Origin: Algoriphagus chordae
GTDB taxonomy: Bacteria > Bacteroidota > Bacteroidia > Cytophagales > Cyclobacteriaceae
Assembly (NCBI RefSeq): GCF_003254055.1
Contig: NZ_QKZT01000015.1
Coordinates: 1 to 64,000, forward strand
Length of the DNA: 64,000 nucleotides
Reading direction: 5' to 3'
Shown: piece after piece, positions 53,973-62,084 of the stretch
Layout of the letters: each line of letters opens with the position of its first letter
Position numbering within the stretch: position 1 is the first letter of the stretch
Program-made: the position numbers and the translations under genes
The notes under the pieces: generated by a model
What the model was told of the DNA's origin: nothing
Seen by the model: only the letters and a program-made list of their open reading frames with translations
The model's database searches: none

Positions 53973-53988
53973 TCATCCTAATTCAAAT

Positions 53989-54389
53989 GGGGCTGACCGG
54001 TTTTGACAGTAAGTGTAAAGATCGGGCTCGCATGCAGGCTGGAGTATGTACGGCCTTAAAAGATTCATACGCACTATAAATGGCGAAGATTCTTACGCTA
54101 TGGCTGCCTAATCTAACCTTTACAGGATAGAAAGCTTAAAGGGTTGAGTTGCGAGAGTAATTCCCCAGCCACATCCCTCCGCCCCCCGTCCTTTCGGGGT
54201 GGATTCCGGGGTGTCGACTTGATTGGACTGCTGCTTGTGATGCTATTATGCAAGCTTAAGACTCAGTAGCTAAGTCGGAACTAGGTGTGTCACCCAGCAT
54301 ATTCCGATCGAAAAACCAACAGGTGACTAAGCATGTAGAAGGTACGTTGTTTCCTTATCTGGACGCGAGTTCGAATCTCGCCAGCTCCA
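53989..54389 (+). ncRNA. ssrA: Transfer-messenger RNA (tmRNA)
   Basis: tmRNA rescues stalled ribosomes and tags the incomplete protein for proteolysis. The 5' end GGGGCTGACCGGTTTTGACA pairs with CAGCTCC near the 3' end (54382-54388) to form the acceptor stem. The T-arm sequence GAGTTCGAATCTCG lies at 54367-54380, and A54389 is the discriminator; CCA is not encoded. The tag reading frame ends GGC GAA GAT TCT TAC GCT ATG GCT GCC TAA (54082-54111), giving a tag of GEDSYAMAA, close to known Cytophagales tags. A GC-rich hairpin at about 54179-54215 belongs to a pseudoknot. Not processed as two pieces. Confidence 0.97.
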
Positions 54390-54400
54390 CAGTTTTAGTA

Positions 54401-54442
54401 AAAAAGCCCTGTAAGACATATTTTACAGGGTTTTGTTTTTTA
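54401..54442 (+). terminator. ssrA: ssrA terminator
   Basis: CCCTGTAA (54407-54414) pairs with TTACAGGG (54423-54430), extended by A-T pairs, and is followed by TTTTGTTTTTTATC. Confidence 0.9.
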
Positions 54443-54702
54443 TCAATTTTTCTTGGCGGATATTCTGTGAAAAATGTTGTGGCTGAATATTCATTTCAGT
54501 ACCGGATTTATTTCCAACAAATGACGAAGTTGTCATCCTGCTGACTAGTTAAGCGACCCTCGTCTCACTGACTGGCACTGAATTGTCACTGAGGTAGGGG
54601 AAATCACCACTAAAAAGCCATAACTTTAGAGCGTTTAAGGCTACTGTTTACTTACCAAGAACAATCAACAAACCTGAGGTATCAAATCCCATTCACCTAG
54701 TA
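54443..54702. other. Gap between ssrA and the LytTR gene
   Basis: The region from the ssrA terminator to 54702 shows no gene, RNA or clear repeat. An in-frame stretch that runs from the tmRNA 3' part into this region (54287-54544) is a chance ORF. Confidence 0.5.
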
Positions 54703-55539
54703 ATGAGTATCCAGCTTACAATCAAAAACATCCTCCATTCACCGGTTCAATTACTTCAGGCTACTTGGGAGAAACTGGTTTTGATTGGCTTTTGCGTTGT
54801 ATTTTCTATCTTTTTTATAAACATTTATACGCCTTTCGGGATAAATTCCTGGAAATCTGACCAAGGAATTCTTCAATTTATTCGGCTATCAGGCTTTGGC
54901 ATTATCGGTGGTATATTCTTAAGTATTTCACAATTTGTCCTCAAACCCATTTCACTTAAAAACCGAAATACTTTAGGCTGGTTTACAGCTTGGACTATGG
55001 CTGAGGTTTTAGGATTGGCTTTAGTTTTTATGCTTTTTTATAGAAATACGGACAACAGTTTGATCCCTGAATACTTCCTAAGTGTGAAGTACACTTTTCT
55101 TGGGTTGCTTTTTCCTTACTCCTTTGCGCTATGTTTCACCTGGATTTATAAGAAAAGCAAAGAGGAAAAACCTCAAGTAAAAACGGAACTACCTGTTCAT
55201 CATTTGGTAGGTTTCGTCGATGAATATGGAAACAAGAAATTCTCCCTAAAGTCTTCGAATGTCCTGTTTATAGAAGCTGCGGACAATTACTCCACTATTC
55301 ATTATTTGGACAATGGATCTGTGAAAAAAGAGATGATTCGGAATTCTCTGAAATCACTGTCTGAGCAATTGGCGGATTTACCCATCAAACGCTGCCACAG
55401 ATCTTATCTAGTCAATGTAGAAAAGATAAAAATCGCCAAAAAATCAGCGGGCAAGCTCTCCCTACACCTAGAAAACACCGAGTCAGTCATCCCTGTATCC
55501 CGCAATTTCGCCCCAGACTTTGATTACCTTTTGGCTTAA
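54703..55539 (+). CDS. Membrane-anchored LytTR-domain transcriptional regulator
   Basis: A 278-residue protein. About four membrane helices occupy residues 25-150 (LVLIGFCVVFSIFFINIYTPFG, FGIIGGIFLSISQFVL, MAEVLGLALVFMLFY, FLGLLFPYSFALCFTWIY). The C-terminal LytTR DNA-binding domain (about residues 180-278) shows SNVLFIEAADNYSTIHYLDNG, IRNSLKSLSEQL, IKRCHRSYLVNVEKI and PVSRNF. It has no receiver domain, so a membrane signal, not a phosphorelay, probably controls it. It lies 171 bases before a GH5 gene in the same direction, so it may regulate the glycan genes; this is inference from position. Confidence 0.9.
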   Translation: MSIQLTIKNILHSPVQLLQATWEKLVLIGFCVVFSIFFINIYTPFGINSWKSDQGILQFIRLSGFGIIGGIFLSISQFVLKPISLKNRNTLGWFTAWTMAEVLGLALVFMLFYRNTDNSLIPEYFLSVKYTFLGLLFPYSFALCFTWIYKKSKEEKPQVKTELPVHHLVGFVDEYGNKKFSLKSSNVLFIEAADNYSTIHYLDNGSVKKEMIRNSLKSLSEQLADLPIKRCHRSYLVNVEKIKIAKKSAGKLSLHLENTESVIPVSRNFAPDFDYLLA

Positions 55540-55710
55540 CACGGTTATTCACCCCTATAAACATCAGTAGACCACATTTTTTAATCTGCGGAGCCATCAG
55601 TGCCTATTTTTGACCCATTCACAGTTTCGAATGTCAGTACTGAACTAGGTAAACTACCTACTTCCTGAGTGCCCAACACCCTACCTCAACCCCTATTTAA
55701 TTTACCAAAA

Positions 55711-57309
55711 ATGAGAAAACTCCTCTCCATGCGCTTACACTTTTACAGCCTAATTCTCTTAGTAGGAACATACCTACTAGCTCTTACTGGATGTACTTCT
55801 AATAATGCTTCCGCTCCACCTATTTGGCCTAGCAGCGTAACAATTAATGATGGCCAATTTGTAGACAATCTTGGCCGACAGGTTATTCTCAACGGAATCA
55901 ACGTCGTGAGCAAATCAAAAAAGGATAATTATATCTTTCAATCTGGGCCAGAGTTTTATCAGAACCTAGCTGGTTGGGGATTCAATAGTATTCGTTTGAT
56001 TCTTATTTGGGATGGACTGGAGCCTGAGCCAGGAAAATATGATGAGGAATATCTCAAAGAAATTGATCAAAGAATCAAATGGGCTGGAGAAAATGGGCTC
56101 TTTGTGGTGCTCGACATGCATCAGGATCTGTATAGCGCTAAGTATTCAGATGGGGCGCCGGCATGGGCAACTTTGGATGAAGGGGCTACTCACCTGACAG
56201 GAGAAGTTTGGAGCGATTCCTATTTGATCAGCCCTGCCGTGCACACTGCTTTTGATAATTTTTGGGCAAATAATCCTGCTGCCGATGGGATTGGTCTGCA
56301 AGATCACTATGCTCAGCTATGGAAGCTACTCGCTCAGCGCTATAAGGATAATAAGACCGTAATTGGTTTCGACCTGATGAATGAGCCTTTTCCGGGAAGT
56401 GTTGCGCAGCAAGCCATGCCTATGTTGATCGGTGCCTATGGGAATTTCGTCTACGAACAAACAGGCGAGATCTTAGATGAAATGGAGCTTGCGACAATTT
56501 GGTCGGGCACTGAGCAAAGAATGGAAGCTATCCAACAGCTCAACACCGAAGAAAAATATGCTTCCGTAATTGATGCGCTAGAGCCTTTGGTAGCAGATTT
56601 CGAAAAAAATCAATTACAGCCTTTCTACCAAAAAGTAGCACTTGCGATCCGTGAAATAGACCAAGAGCACATTCTGTTTTTGGAGCATTCCTACTTCAGT
56701 AATATGGGAATTAAAAGCAGTATAGAAAGGACTAATCTTGCGGACGGCACGCCTGATGCTTTGGTCGCTTATGCTCCACATGGCTATGATTTAGTGACAG
56801 ACACGGATTATGCTGCCGAGGCTTCTAACCACCGCGTCAGCCTTATTTACAAAAGAATAAAGGAAACCGGTGAGCGATTGAAAATGCCTATTTGGCTGGG
56901 TGAATGGGGTGCTTTTTATTCAGCTAATGAAGCTATTACCCCAGTGGCCCAGCATGCGATTAGCCAAATAGAAACAAATCTAATGTCTCATGCTTACTGG
57001 TCTTATGCTAATGGAACAGAGGATCTACCCTATTTCAAAGAGGCGATTTTGCGAACCTATCCTGCAAGCATTAATGGTGTTATTGAGAATTATCAGAATG
57101 ATTTCGACAACAAAACTTTCCAAATGGATTGGACTGAAAGCGATCAATCAACTGCTCCAACACTGATCTACTCTCCAAACGCAAAAAATCTAGCTCCGAA
57201 TGATACCTATGAAATCCAACTGATTGCTGGTTCGGATGCAGGATGGATAATCATACCGGCTACTGGCACGAATGACAAAAGAGCCATAAGCCTCACATTC
57301 GGAAACTGA
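55711..57309 (+). CDS. GH5 glycoside hydrolase lipoprotein, endoglycoceramidase-like
   Basis: A 532-residue outer-surface lipoprotein from the ATG at 55711 (55729 is a second choice), with lipobox ALTGC. The GH5 (beta/alpha)8 domain runs from about residue 40: GRQVILNGINVVSKSK, FNSIRLILIWDGLEPEPGKYDEEYL, VVLDMHQDLYS, the acid/base Glu225 in FDLMNEPFPG, and the nucleophile Glu398 in IWLGEWGAF. A small C-terminal beta domain follows (from about residue 460). The N-terminal features and spacing resemble the endoglycoceramidase-like GH5 group, which acts on glycosphingolipids or related glycosides. The substrate is not certain. A terminator follows. Confidence 0.88.
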   Translation: MRKLLSMRLHFYSLILLVGTYLLALTGCTSNNASAPPIWPSSVTINDGQFVDNLGRQVILNGINVVSKSKKDNYIFQSGPEFYQNLAGWGFNSIRLILIWDGLEPEPGKYDEEYLKEIDQRIKWAGENGLFVVLDMHQDLYSAKYSDGAPAWATLDEGATHLTGEVWSDSYLISPAVHTAFDNFWANNPAADGIGLQDHYAQLWKLLAQRYKDNKTVIGFDLMNEPFPGSVAQQAMPMLIGAYGNFVYEQTGEILDEMELATIWSGTEQRMEAIQQLNTEEKYASVIDALEPLVADFEKNQLQPFYQKVALAIREIDQEHILFLEHSYFSNMGIKSSIERTNLADGTPDALVAYAPHGYDLVTDTDYAAEASNHRVSLIYKRIKETGERLKMPIWLGEWGAFYSANEAITPVAQHAISQIETNLMSHAYWSYANGTEDLPYFKEAILRTYPASINGVIENYQNDFDNKTFQMDWTESDQSTAPTLIYSPNAKNLAPNDTYEIQLIAGSDAGWIIIPATGTNDKRAISLTFGN

Positions 57310-57349
57310 TCAGGTAAGACAGTTTCACCGCAAATTCACACAAATTATA

Positions 57350-57388
57350 AATCAAGGATACCAAAACGGTATCCTTGATTATTCTTTT
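57350..57388 (+). terminator. Terminator after the GH5 gene
   Basis: A 13-bp perfect stem (AATCAAGGATACC / GGTATCCTTGATT) with loop AAAAC, then ATTCTTTT. It separates the GH5 gene from the propeller gene. Confidence 0.85.
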
Positions 57389-57529
57389 AAAACCACTTTG
57401 TCAGGTAACATTCCCAGAGCAGGGAGATTCGGATTCAACCTGTGATATTAATTGCTTTGATCGCTGGTTACACCAATTGCATTTTCAGGAAGTTTTTTGT
57501 CTATTAGGAGCCTTCATCCAAAAACCCCC

Positions 57530-58579
57530 ATGACCAAAAACCTTTTCAATCTATTAATTGGCCTTTTACTTCTAGTCTTTTTCCCAACCAAACTTTCAGC
57601 GCAGCAAAAGCAATTTGCAGATCAATGGGAATATGTGGGCATAGCGGTGGAAGAGCCGGGTTATACCATTTGGGGAACTTCTCCAGTAATCGACGATGAG
57701 GGAAAAGTGCATCTTTTTGTAGCCCGATGGCCAGGTGATAAAGTGGATCCGGGTTGGCGATCCCATAGTGAAATCGCCCATTACGTGGGAGATACACCGG
57801 AGGGTCCATTTACATTTTCTGATGTGGCACTAGCTGGCACAGGGCTAGACACTTGGGACCGCTATGGGGCGCACAATCCTGCCATCTCCAGGATTAATGG
57901 AAAATATGTGTTGCTCTATATCGCAAATGACAACCCTGAACGTCCAGTGCATCCATCCAATCAAAAAATAGGTATGGCGACGGCAGATTCTCCTTATGGT
58001 CCTTGGGAAAAAGTAAATGGGAACGGATTGCTTTTGGAGACACCAAAGAATCCAGATTATTGGAATTACAAAGCTAGTAACGGGGTAAATAACCCAGCGT
58101 TATTACCCCATCCTGACGGAGGTTATTTCTTGTATTTCAAATCAGAAAAAGCCCGAATGGGATTGGCAATCGCCGAAAATCTAGAAGGCCCCTATGTGCA
58201 AATGCCATTCCCAGTCACTTCCAATGACCAAAATATAGAAGATGGATATGCATTTATGTACAAGGGGAAATTTGCCTTACTCACCACAGATAATCATGGG
58301 ATCATTGAACCGGGAGGCGGACTATTATGGAAATCTGATGATGGAATCACCTTCGATGACTATGAAAAAGGATTCCATAGGATCAATGAGTATGTAGATT
58401 TTGATCAAGAGAAAGTAGCGATTCACTATGGCTCACAGAATGCAACCTATTCCAAATTTGAACGACCTCAGCTGCTAATTATAGATGGGGAAATCAAATA
58501 TCTCTATGTGCCTTCTGGTCATCATGTATTTGGTGGAGACTATACCGCTAGCTATATCTTGAAGTTTAAAAACCCATAA
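57530..58579 (+). CDS. Secreted GH43-like five-bladed beta-propeller hydrolase
   Basis: A 349-residue secreted protein; signal peptide (LFNLLIGLLLLVFFPTKLSAQ) from the ATG at 57530. The mature protein shows propeller-type blades: GYTIWGTSPVIDDEGKVHLFVARWPG, DRYGAHNPAISRINGKYVLLYIAND, NGVNNPALLPHPDGGYFLYFKSEK, GYAFMYKGKFALLTTDNHG and RPQLLIIDGEIKYLYVPSG. Candidate acids are the Asp in PVIDDEG, the Glu in IEDGYAF and the Glu in GIIEPGGG, by analogy with GH43/GH117-type families. No precise family is claimed. It is convergent with the sulfatase gene (1-base gap), which suggests sulfated glycan substrates. Confidence 0.65.
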   Translation: MTKNLFNLLIGLLLLVFFPTKLSAQQKQFADQWEYVGIAVEEPGYTIWGTSPVIDDEGKVHLFVARWPGDKVDPGWRSHSEIAHYVGDTPEGPFTFSDVALAGTGLDTWDRYGAHNPAISRINGKYVLLYIANDNPERPVHPSNQKIGMATADSPYGPWEKVNGNGLLLETPKNPDYWNYKASNGVNNPALLPHPDGGYFLYFKSEKARMGLAIAENLEGPYVQMPFPVTSNDQNIEDGYAFMYKGKFALLTTDNHGIIEPGGGLLWKSDDGITFDDYEKGFHRINEYVDFDQEKVAIHYGSQNATYSKFERPQLLIIDGEIKYLYVPSGHHVFGGDYTASYILKFKNP

Positions 58580-58580
58580 T

Positions 58581-60062
58581 TCAATAATCTTCCCCAGTCG
58601 AGCTACTCTCTACTGACTCATTCCAATTCTTCCAATAGCTCACCATCTCTTGAAGCTTACCCTGCTCCTCCTTGGCCAAATTCCGGGTCTCCCCTGGATC
58701 TACAGAAATATTATAAAGCTCAAATTCTGAGCTAGGGTTTTCTCTATAGATCTTATAATCTTCAGAAATCAATGCAGATTGTAACTGATAATCAAACGCT
58801 AAAGGTTGCTCTCTCTGAGTTTTCTCCCCTGATATAAAAGGAAATAAATCCACTCCATCATACGGACGATTTTTTGTTTTCAAATCAATCCCCAATAGCT
58901 TAGCTATCGTCGGGAAATAATCCGAAGTAAAGCTAGGTGCAGTTATTTTTGTGCCTGGAGTTATTTTCCCCTTCCACTCGACGATTCCTGGCACGCGAAC
59001 TCCGCCTTCGTATAGACTTCTCTTTCTCCCTCTAAGTCCTTTCGTTAGACCTTGAGTACGACCTGTTACAGATTTGCCCTCTGGACCATTGTCGCTCGTG
59101 TAGAACAAAACTGTATTTTCTGCTACCCCTAGATCTTCCAACTTATCTCTCAACCTACCTACTTGCAGATCCAAAGCGGTCATTACTCCATAATAGTTTT
59201 GCTGATCCTCAGACAACTCTGCATAAGGCTTCTTGTATTCTTCGCCAGTTAAGACAGGTAAATGCGGCGTATGAAACCAGATGATCGTTAAAAATGGCTT
59301 TTTCTGATTGACTGAATTTTCAATAAAAGGAATCGCCCAATCCATAATGACACGAGAATCATCTCCCTCCAAATTATCAGTAACTATTTCACCTGGACCG
59401 GTCCAATAAAAAGTCTGAAACGACTCTCCCTCTACTAATTTATCACTCACGTCTTCCGCTGATTTGGGGGGAGTGATCATCGGGTTCCAAGTAGGCACTT
59501 TCGACTCAGTCACAAAACTTACATCAAAACCGTTGTCCCATGGTGGCGCATAATCACCGTCAAATTTTGCTTGGCCTCCTCTGTTCGCATCTAAAGTATC
59601 TCGTGTCAAAGTACCTATATGCCACTTTCCAAAATGTCCTGTGGCGTATCCTCTTTCCTTCACCAACTCTGCGAGCGTGATTTCTTCTTGTTTAATATGC
59701 CCACAGTTGGCATGGCATATTCCATAACGAAGAGGATGCCTTCCAGTCATGACAGTTCCTCGAGTAGGAGAACAAACCGGTGCGGCAGCATAGAAACGCT
59801 CGAAGACAGCTCCATTAGCGGCCATTTTATCCAAATTGGGCGTTAGCAAATCTGGATGACCATTATATCCAGTATCTCCCCACCCTTGATCATCAGCCAT
59901 CAACAGGATAATATTCGGTGGCATTTCCTCTTCTTCCTGTAGTCCTAGAGTTTCTGACTTGGTGGCATTCTCACAACTTCCCAACAACACAGCAGCTACT
60001 AAAACTAGTAATCCTGTGGTAGTTTTTATCCCTATAAATTTTCTAAGCACGTTCATTTTCAT
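58581..60062 (-). CDS. S1-family sulfatase lipoprotein
   Basis: A 493-residue arylsulfatase-like enzyme, lipid-anchored (LLGSC, Cys about residue 30), that removes sulfate esters. The formylglycine signature is CSPTRG (Cys97 is the modified residue), followed by the GRHPLRYG segment. Metal ligands are in MADDQGWGDTGYNGH and FYTSDNGPEGKS; the active-site Lys/His lie in GHFGKWHIG and HTPHLPV. A C-terminal domain ends FELYNISVDPGETRNLAKE. Like all S1 enzymes it needs a maturase, which is not in this window. It is convergent with the GH43-like gene and lies near the GH5 gene, so the three may handle one sulfated glycan. Confidence 0.95.
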   Translation of the reverse strand: MKMNVLRKFIGIKTTTGLLVLVAAVLLGSCENATKSETLGLQEEEEMPPNIILLMADDQGWGDTGYNGHPDLLTPNLDKMAANGAVFERFYAAAPVCSPTRGTVMTGRHPLRYGICHANCGHIKQEEITLAELVKERGYATGHFGKWHIGTLTRDTLDANRGGQAKFDGDYAPPWDNGFDVSFVTESKVPTWNPMITPPKSAEDVSDKLVEGESFQTFYWTGPGEIVTDNLEGDDSRVIMDWAIPFIENSVNQKKPFLTIIWFHTPHLPVLTGEEYKKPYAELSEDQQNYYGVMTALDLQVGRLRDKLEDLGVAENTVLFYTSDNGPEGKSVTGRTQGLTKGLRGRKRSLYEGGVRVPGIVEWKGKITPGTKITAPSFTSDYFPTIAKLLGIDLKTKNRPYDGVDLFPFISGEKTQREQPLAFDYQLQSALISEDYKIYRENPSSEFELYNISVDPGETRNLAKEEQGKLQEMVSYWKNWNESVESSSTGEDY

Positions 60063-60396
60063 TTGAAAAATCTAAAGACCCAAATTTGCACAGCAATTCA
60101 TAATTCTTGGAGGAAAATGATCTCAAATAACATCCAGAAATCAAATTTCTACCATTTGGATCAAAGAATTATAACACCCAAAGACAAACCCCTGAATAAA
60201 TTAACTCATCCTAGATAGGCTATTATGCTTCTATTTTGAGGAATAAGGCTTTTTTTCAAACACCAAATCTCTAATGCATTTACAGCGCCCCAAGTGAACC
60301 AATTAAATTATTTTCAAAAAAAGCAACAAATCATTGATGAAATTTAAGCAATAGTGCTTGACTATTATAGAAGCGTTATATAAGTTTGTGGCTTAT
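60063..60396. other. Gap between the sulfatase and the small secreted protein gene
   Basis: About 330 bases, AT-rich, with no gene, RNA or repeat that I can support. It must hold the promoters of two divergent genes. Confidence 0.5.
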
Positions 60397-60807
60397 ATGG
60401 CAAAATATTTAGTTAGATTCTTATTATCGCTGAGTATTCTCATATCAAGTGGGTATAGTGCAATCTATGCCAATGTCGATAATGACAATACCTTTGATAG
60501 TTATGGTAGCTCTTTTGAGAACACCGTTGGAGTCAACAATACTAAGCAACATCCCCTATCTTATTCTGAATCCAAGCTTCATGACAGTGGCATTTTCACA
60601 GTCAACAATTCAAAAATTGAAGAAGAGGATGATGATTATGTTAATAGCCCTAACTTTTTAGACAGCAATTACTTTAATGCGCTGTATTTCACACGGATTT
60701 TCGGTTTTCTTTTTCAGGACTTACCGCAGGACTTGCATTTCAGCAAGTTTATTCCAGATACTCGATCACTTCGATTACATGTAGTCATTCAAGTATTTAG
60801 AATATAA
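60397..60807 (+). CDS. Small secreted hypothetical protein
   Basis: I do not recognise this protein. From the ATG at 60397 it is 136 residues with a signal peptide (MAKYLVRFLLSLSILISSGYSAIYA). The mature part is acidic and Asn/Ser-rich (VDNDNTFDSYGSSF, KIEEEDDDYVNSPNFLDSNYFN), with a more hydrophobic end (FTRIFGFLFQDL, LRLHVVIQVFRI). It lies alone between the sulfatase and the RND operon. It might be a small envelope protein or a non-functional ORF; coding potential is moderate. Confidence 0.5.
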   Translation: MAKYLVRFLLSLSILISSGYSAIYANVDNDNTFDSYGSSFENTVGVNNTKQHPLSYSESKLHDSGIFTVNNSKIEEEDDDYVNSPNFLDSNYFNALYFTRIFGFLFQDLPQDLHFSKFIPDTRSLRLHVVIQVFRI

Positions 60808-60864
60808 TACCTTTTTTTCAAGGCAGAATCTCTTTTGCCTAGCCCCTCTTTTATTCATTTTAAT

Positions 60865-60900
60865 GCCCTAAAACCATAAGCATCAAGCTTTAAGGGCTTT
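60865..60900 (+). terminator. Weak terminator-like hairpin
   Basis: GCCCTAAA (60865-60872) pairs with TTTAAGGGC (60889-60897) with one bulged A, followed by TTTCGTGTATTTTC. Confidence 0.45.
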
Positions 60901-60965
60901 CGTGTATTTTCTTTACACAAAGGTAAAATCATCCGAAAATTAGTATCGTTTTAACAAACCAACCT

Positions 60966-62054
60966 ATGAAAAATCGAATTTTCATGCTCTTGAGCCTGTG
61001 CGGATCACTTTGGATCACAAGCTGTACTTCACATAGCGAAGAGCATACAGAAAGGGAAACCACTTTTCTGGTCACGAGTCCACTCACAATGGATACATTA
61101 ATCACCAAGGAGTATGTATCCCAAGTACATTCTATACAACATATCGAGCTTCGTGCTCAAGAACGAGGTTACCTACAGAAGATTTATGTAGACGAAGGTC
61201 AATTGGTGAAAAAAGGCCAACTAATGTTCAAAATCATGCCTAAACTATATGAAGCTGAACAGCAAAGCGCTCAAGCAGAGGTAGATTTTGCTGAGATCGA
61301 ATATCAAAACACCAAGACACTTGCAGACAGAAATATCGTAGCTCCAAACGAATTGGCGATGGCTAAAGCAAAACTAGCTAAGGCAAAAGCGGAGCTATCC
61401 TTAGCAGAAGTTCACTTGCAATTCACCGAGATCAGAGCGCCATTTGATGGAATCATTGGCCGATTCAGAGTACGAGAAGGTAGTTTATTGGATGAAGGAG
61501 AATTACTTTCTGAGTTTTCAGACAATAGCAAAATGTGGGTTTACTACAACGTCCCAGAAGCAGAATACCTAGAATATAAGCAAGAAGTAAAGACTGATGA
61601 GGACGTCATCGTCAAGCTTTTGATGGCAAATAATAAGTATTTCAGCTATTCAGGTGTGGTAGAAACTATTGAAGCCGATTTCAATAACGAGACAGGTAAC
61701 ATTGCTTTCAGAGCTACCTTCCCAAACCCTGACGGTCTACTAAGACATGGGGAAACAGGTAATATAGAAATGAGTATTCCTCTACAAGAGGCCTTATTGA
61801 TTCCACAAAAAACAACCTTTGAAGTACTTGATAAAAAGTATGTTTTTGTAGTAGATGAAGAAAACAAGATTCGCTCTAGAGAAGTGACTATAGCAGCTGA
61901 AATACCTCATATCTATGTGATAGCAGCTGGTTTGGAAAAGACAGACAAGATCTTATTAGACGGTCTGCGCCTGGTAAGAGAGAATGACGAGATCCATTAT
62001 GATTTCGTACAGCCGCACACAGCATTGTCTCAGTTAGACTTATATGCAGAGTAG
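60966..62054 (+). CDS. RND efflux periplasmic adaptor (MFP/HlyD family) lipoprotein
   Basis: A 362-residue adaptor that joins an inner-membrane RND pump to an outer-membrane channel. Its lipobox is ITSC (Cys20). Visible parts: lipoyl/barrel-sandwich ends (RAQERGYLQKIYVDEGQLVKKGQLMFKI and LQFTEIRAPFDGIIGRFRVREGSLLDEG), an alpha-hairpin (about residues 95-145: YEAEQQSAQAEVDFAEIEYQNTKTL...), and beta-barrel/MP domains (LRHGETGNIEMSIPLQEALLIPQ, TDKILLDGLRLVRENDEI). It is 30 bases before the RND pump gene, so they form an operon; an outer-membrane TolC-like gene may follow beyond the edge. Confidence 0.93.
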   Translation: MKNRIFMLLSLCGSLWITSCTSHSEEHTERETTFLVTSPLTMDTLITKEYVSQVHSIQHIELRAQERGYLQKIYVDEGQLVKKGQLMFKIMPKLYEAEQQSAQAEVDFAEIEYQNTKTLADRNIVAPNELAMAKAKLAKAKAELSLAEVHLQFTEIRAPFDGIIGRFRVREGSLLDEGELLSEFSDNSKMWVYYNVPEAEYLEYKQEVKTDEDVIVKLLMANNKYFSYSGVVETIEADFNNETGNIAFRATFPNPDGLLRHGETGNIEMSIPLQEALLIPQKTTFEVLDKKYVFVVDEENKIRSREVTIAAEIPHIYVIAAGLEKTDKILLDGLRLVRENDEIHYDFVQPHTALSQLDLYAE

Positions 62055-62084
62055 TCCATTCTCTCTCAAAAACCAGAAGCAATA

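Larger units (their letters stand above)
53595..53988. other. Intergenic region between dnaX and ssrA, with repeat-like pieces
   Basis: No gene is supported; a 60-codon minus frame at 53674-53856 has no family features. The region contains degenerate repeat elements (53757-53811 and about 53868-53902) and, at its right end, the ssrA promoter. Confidence 0.5.

Noticed and set aside
54287..54544. ORF that covers the 3' part of ssrA
   Set aside because: The sequence is tmRNA structure (T-arm, acceptor stem, terminator), not coding.
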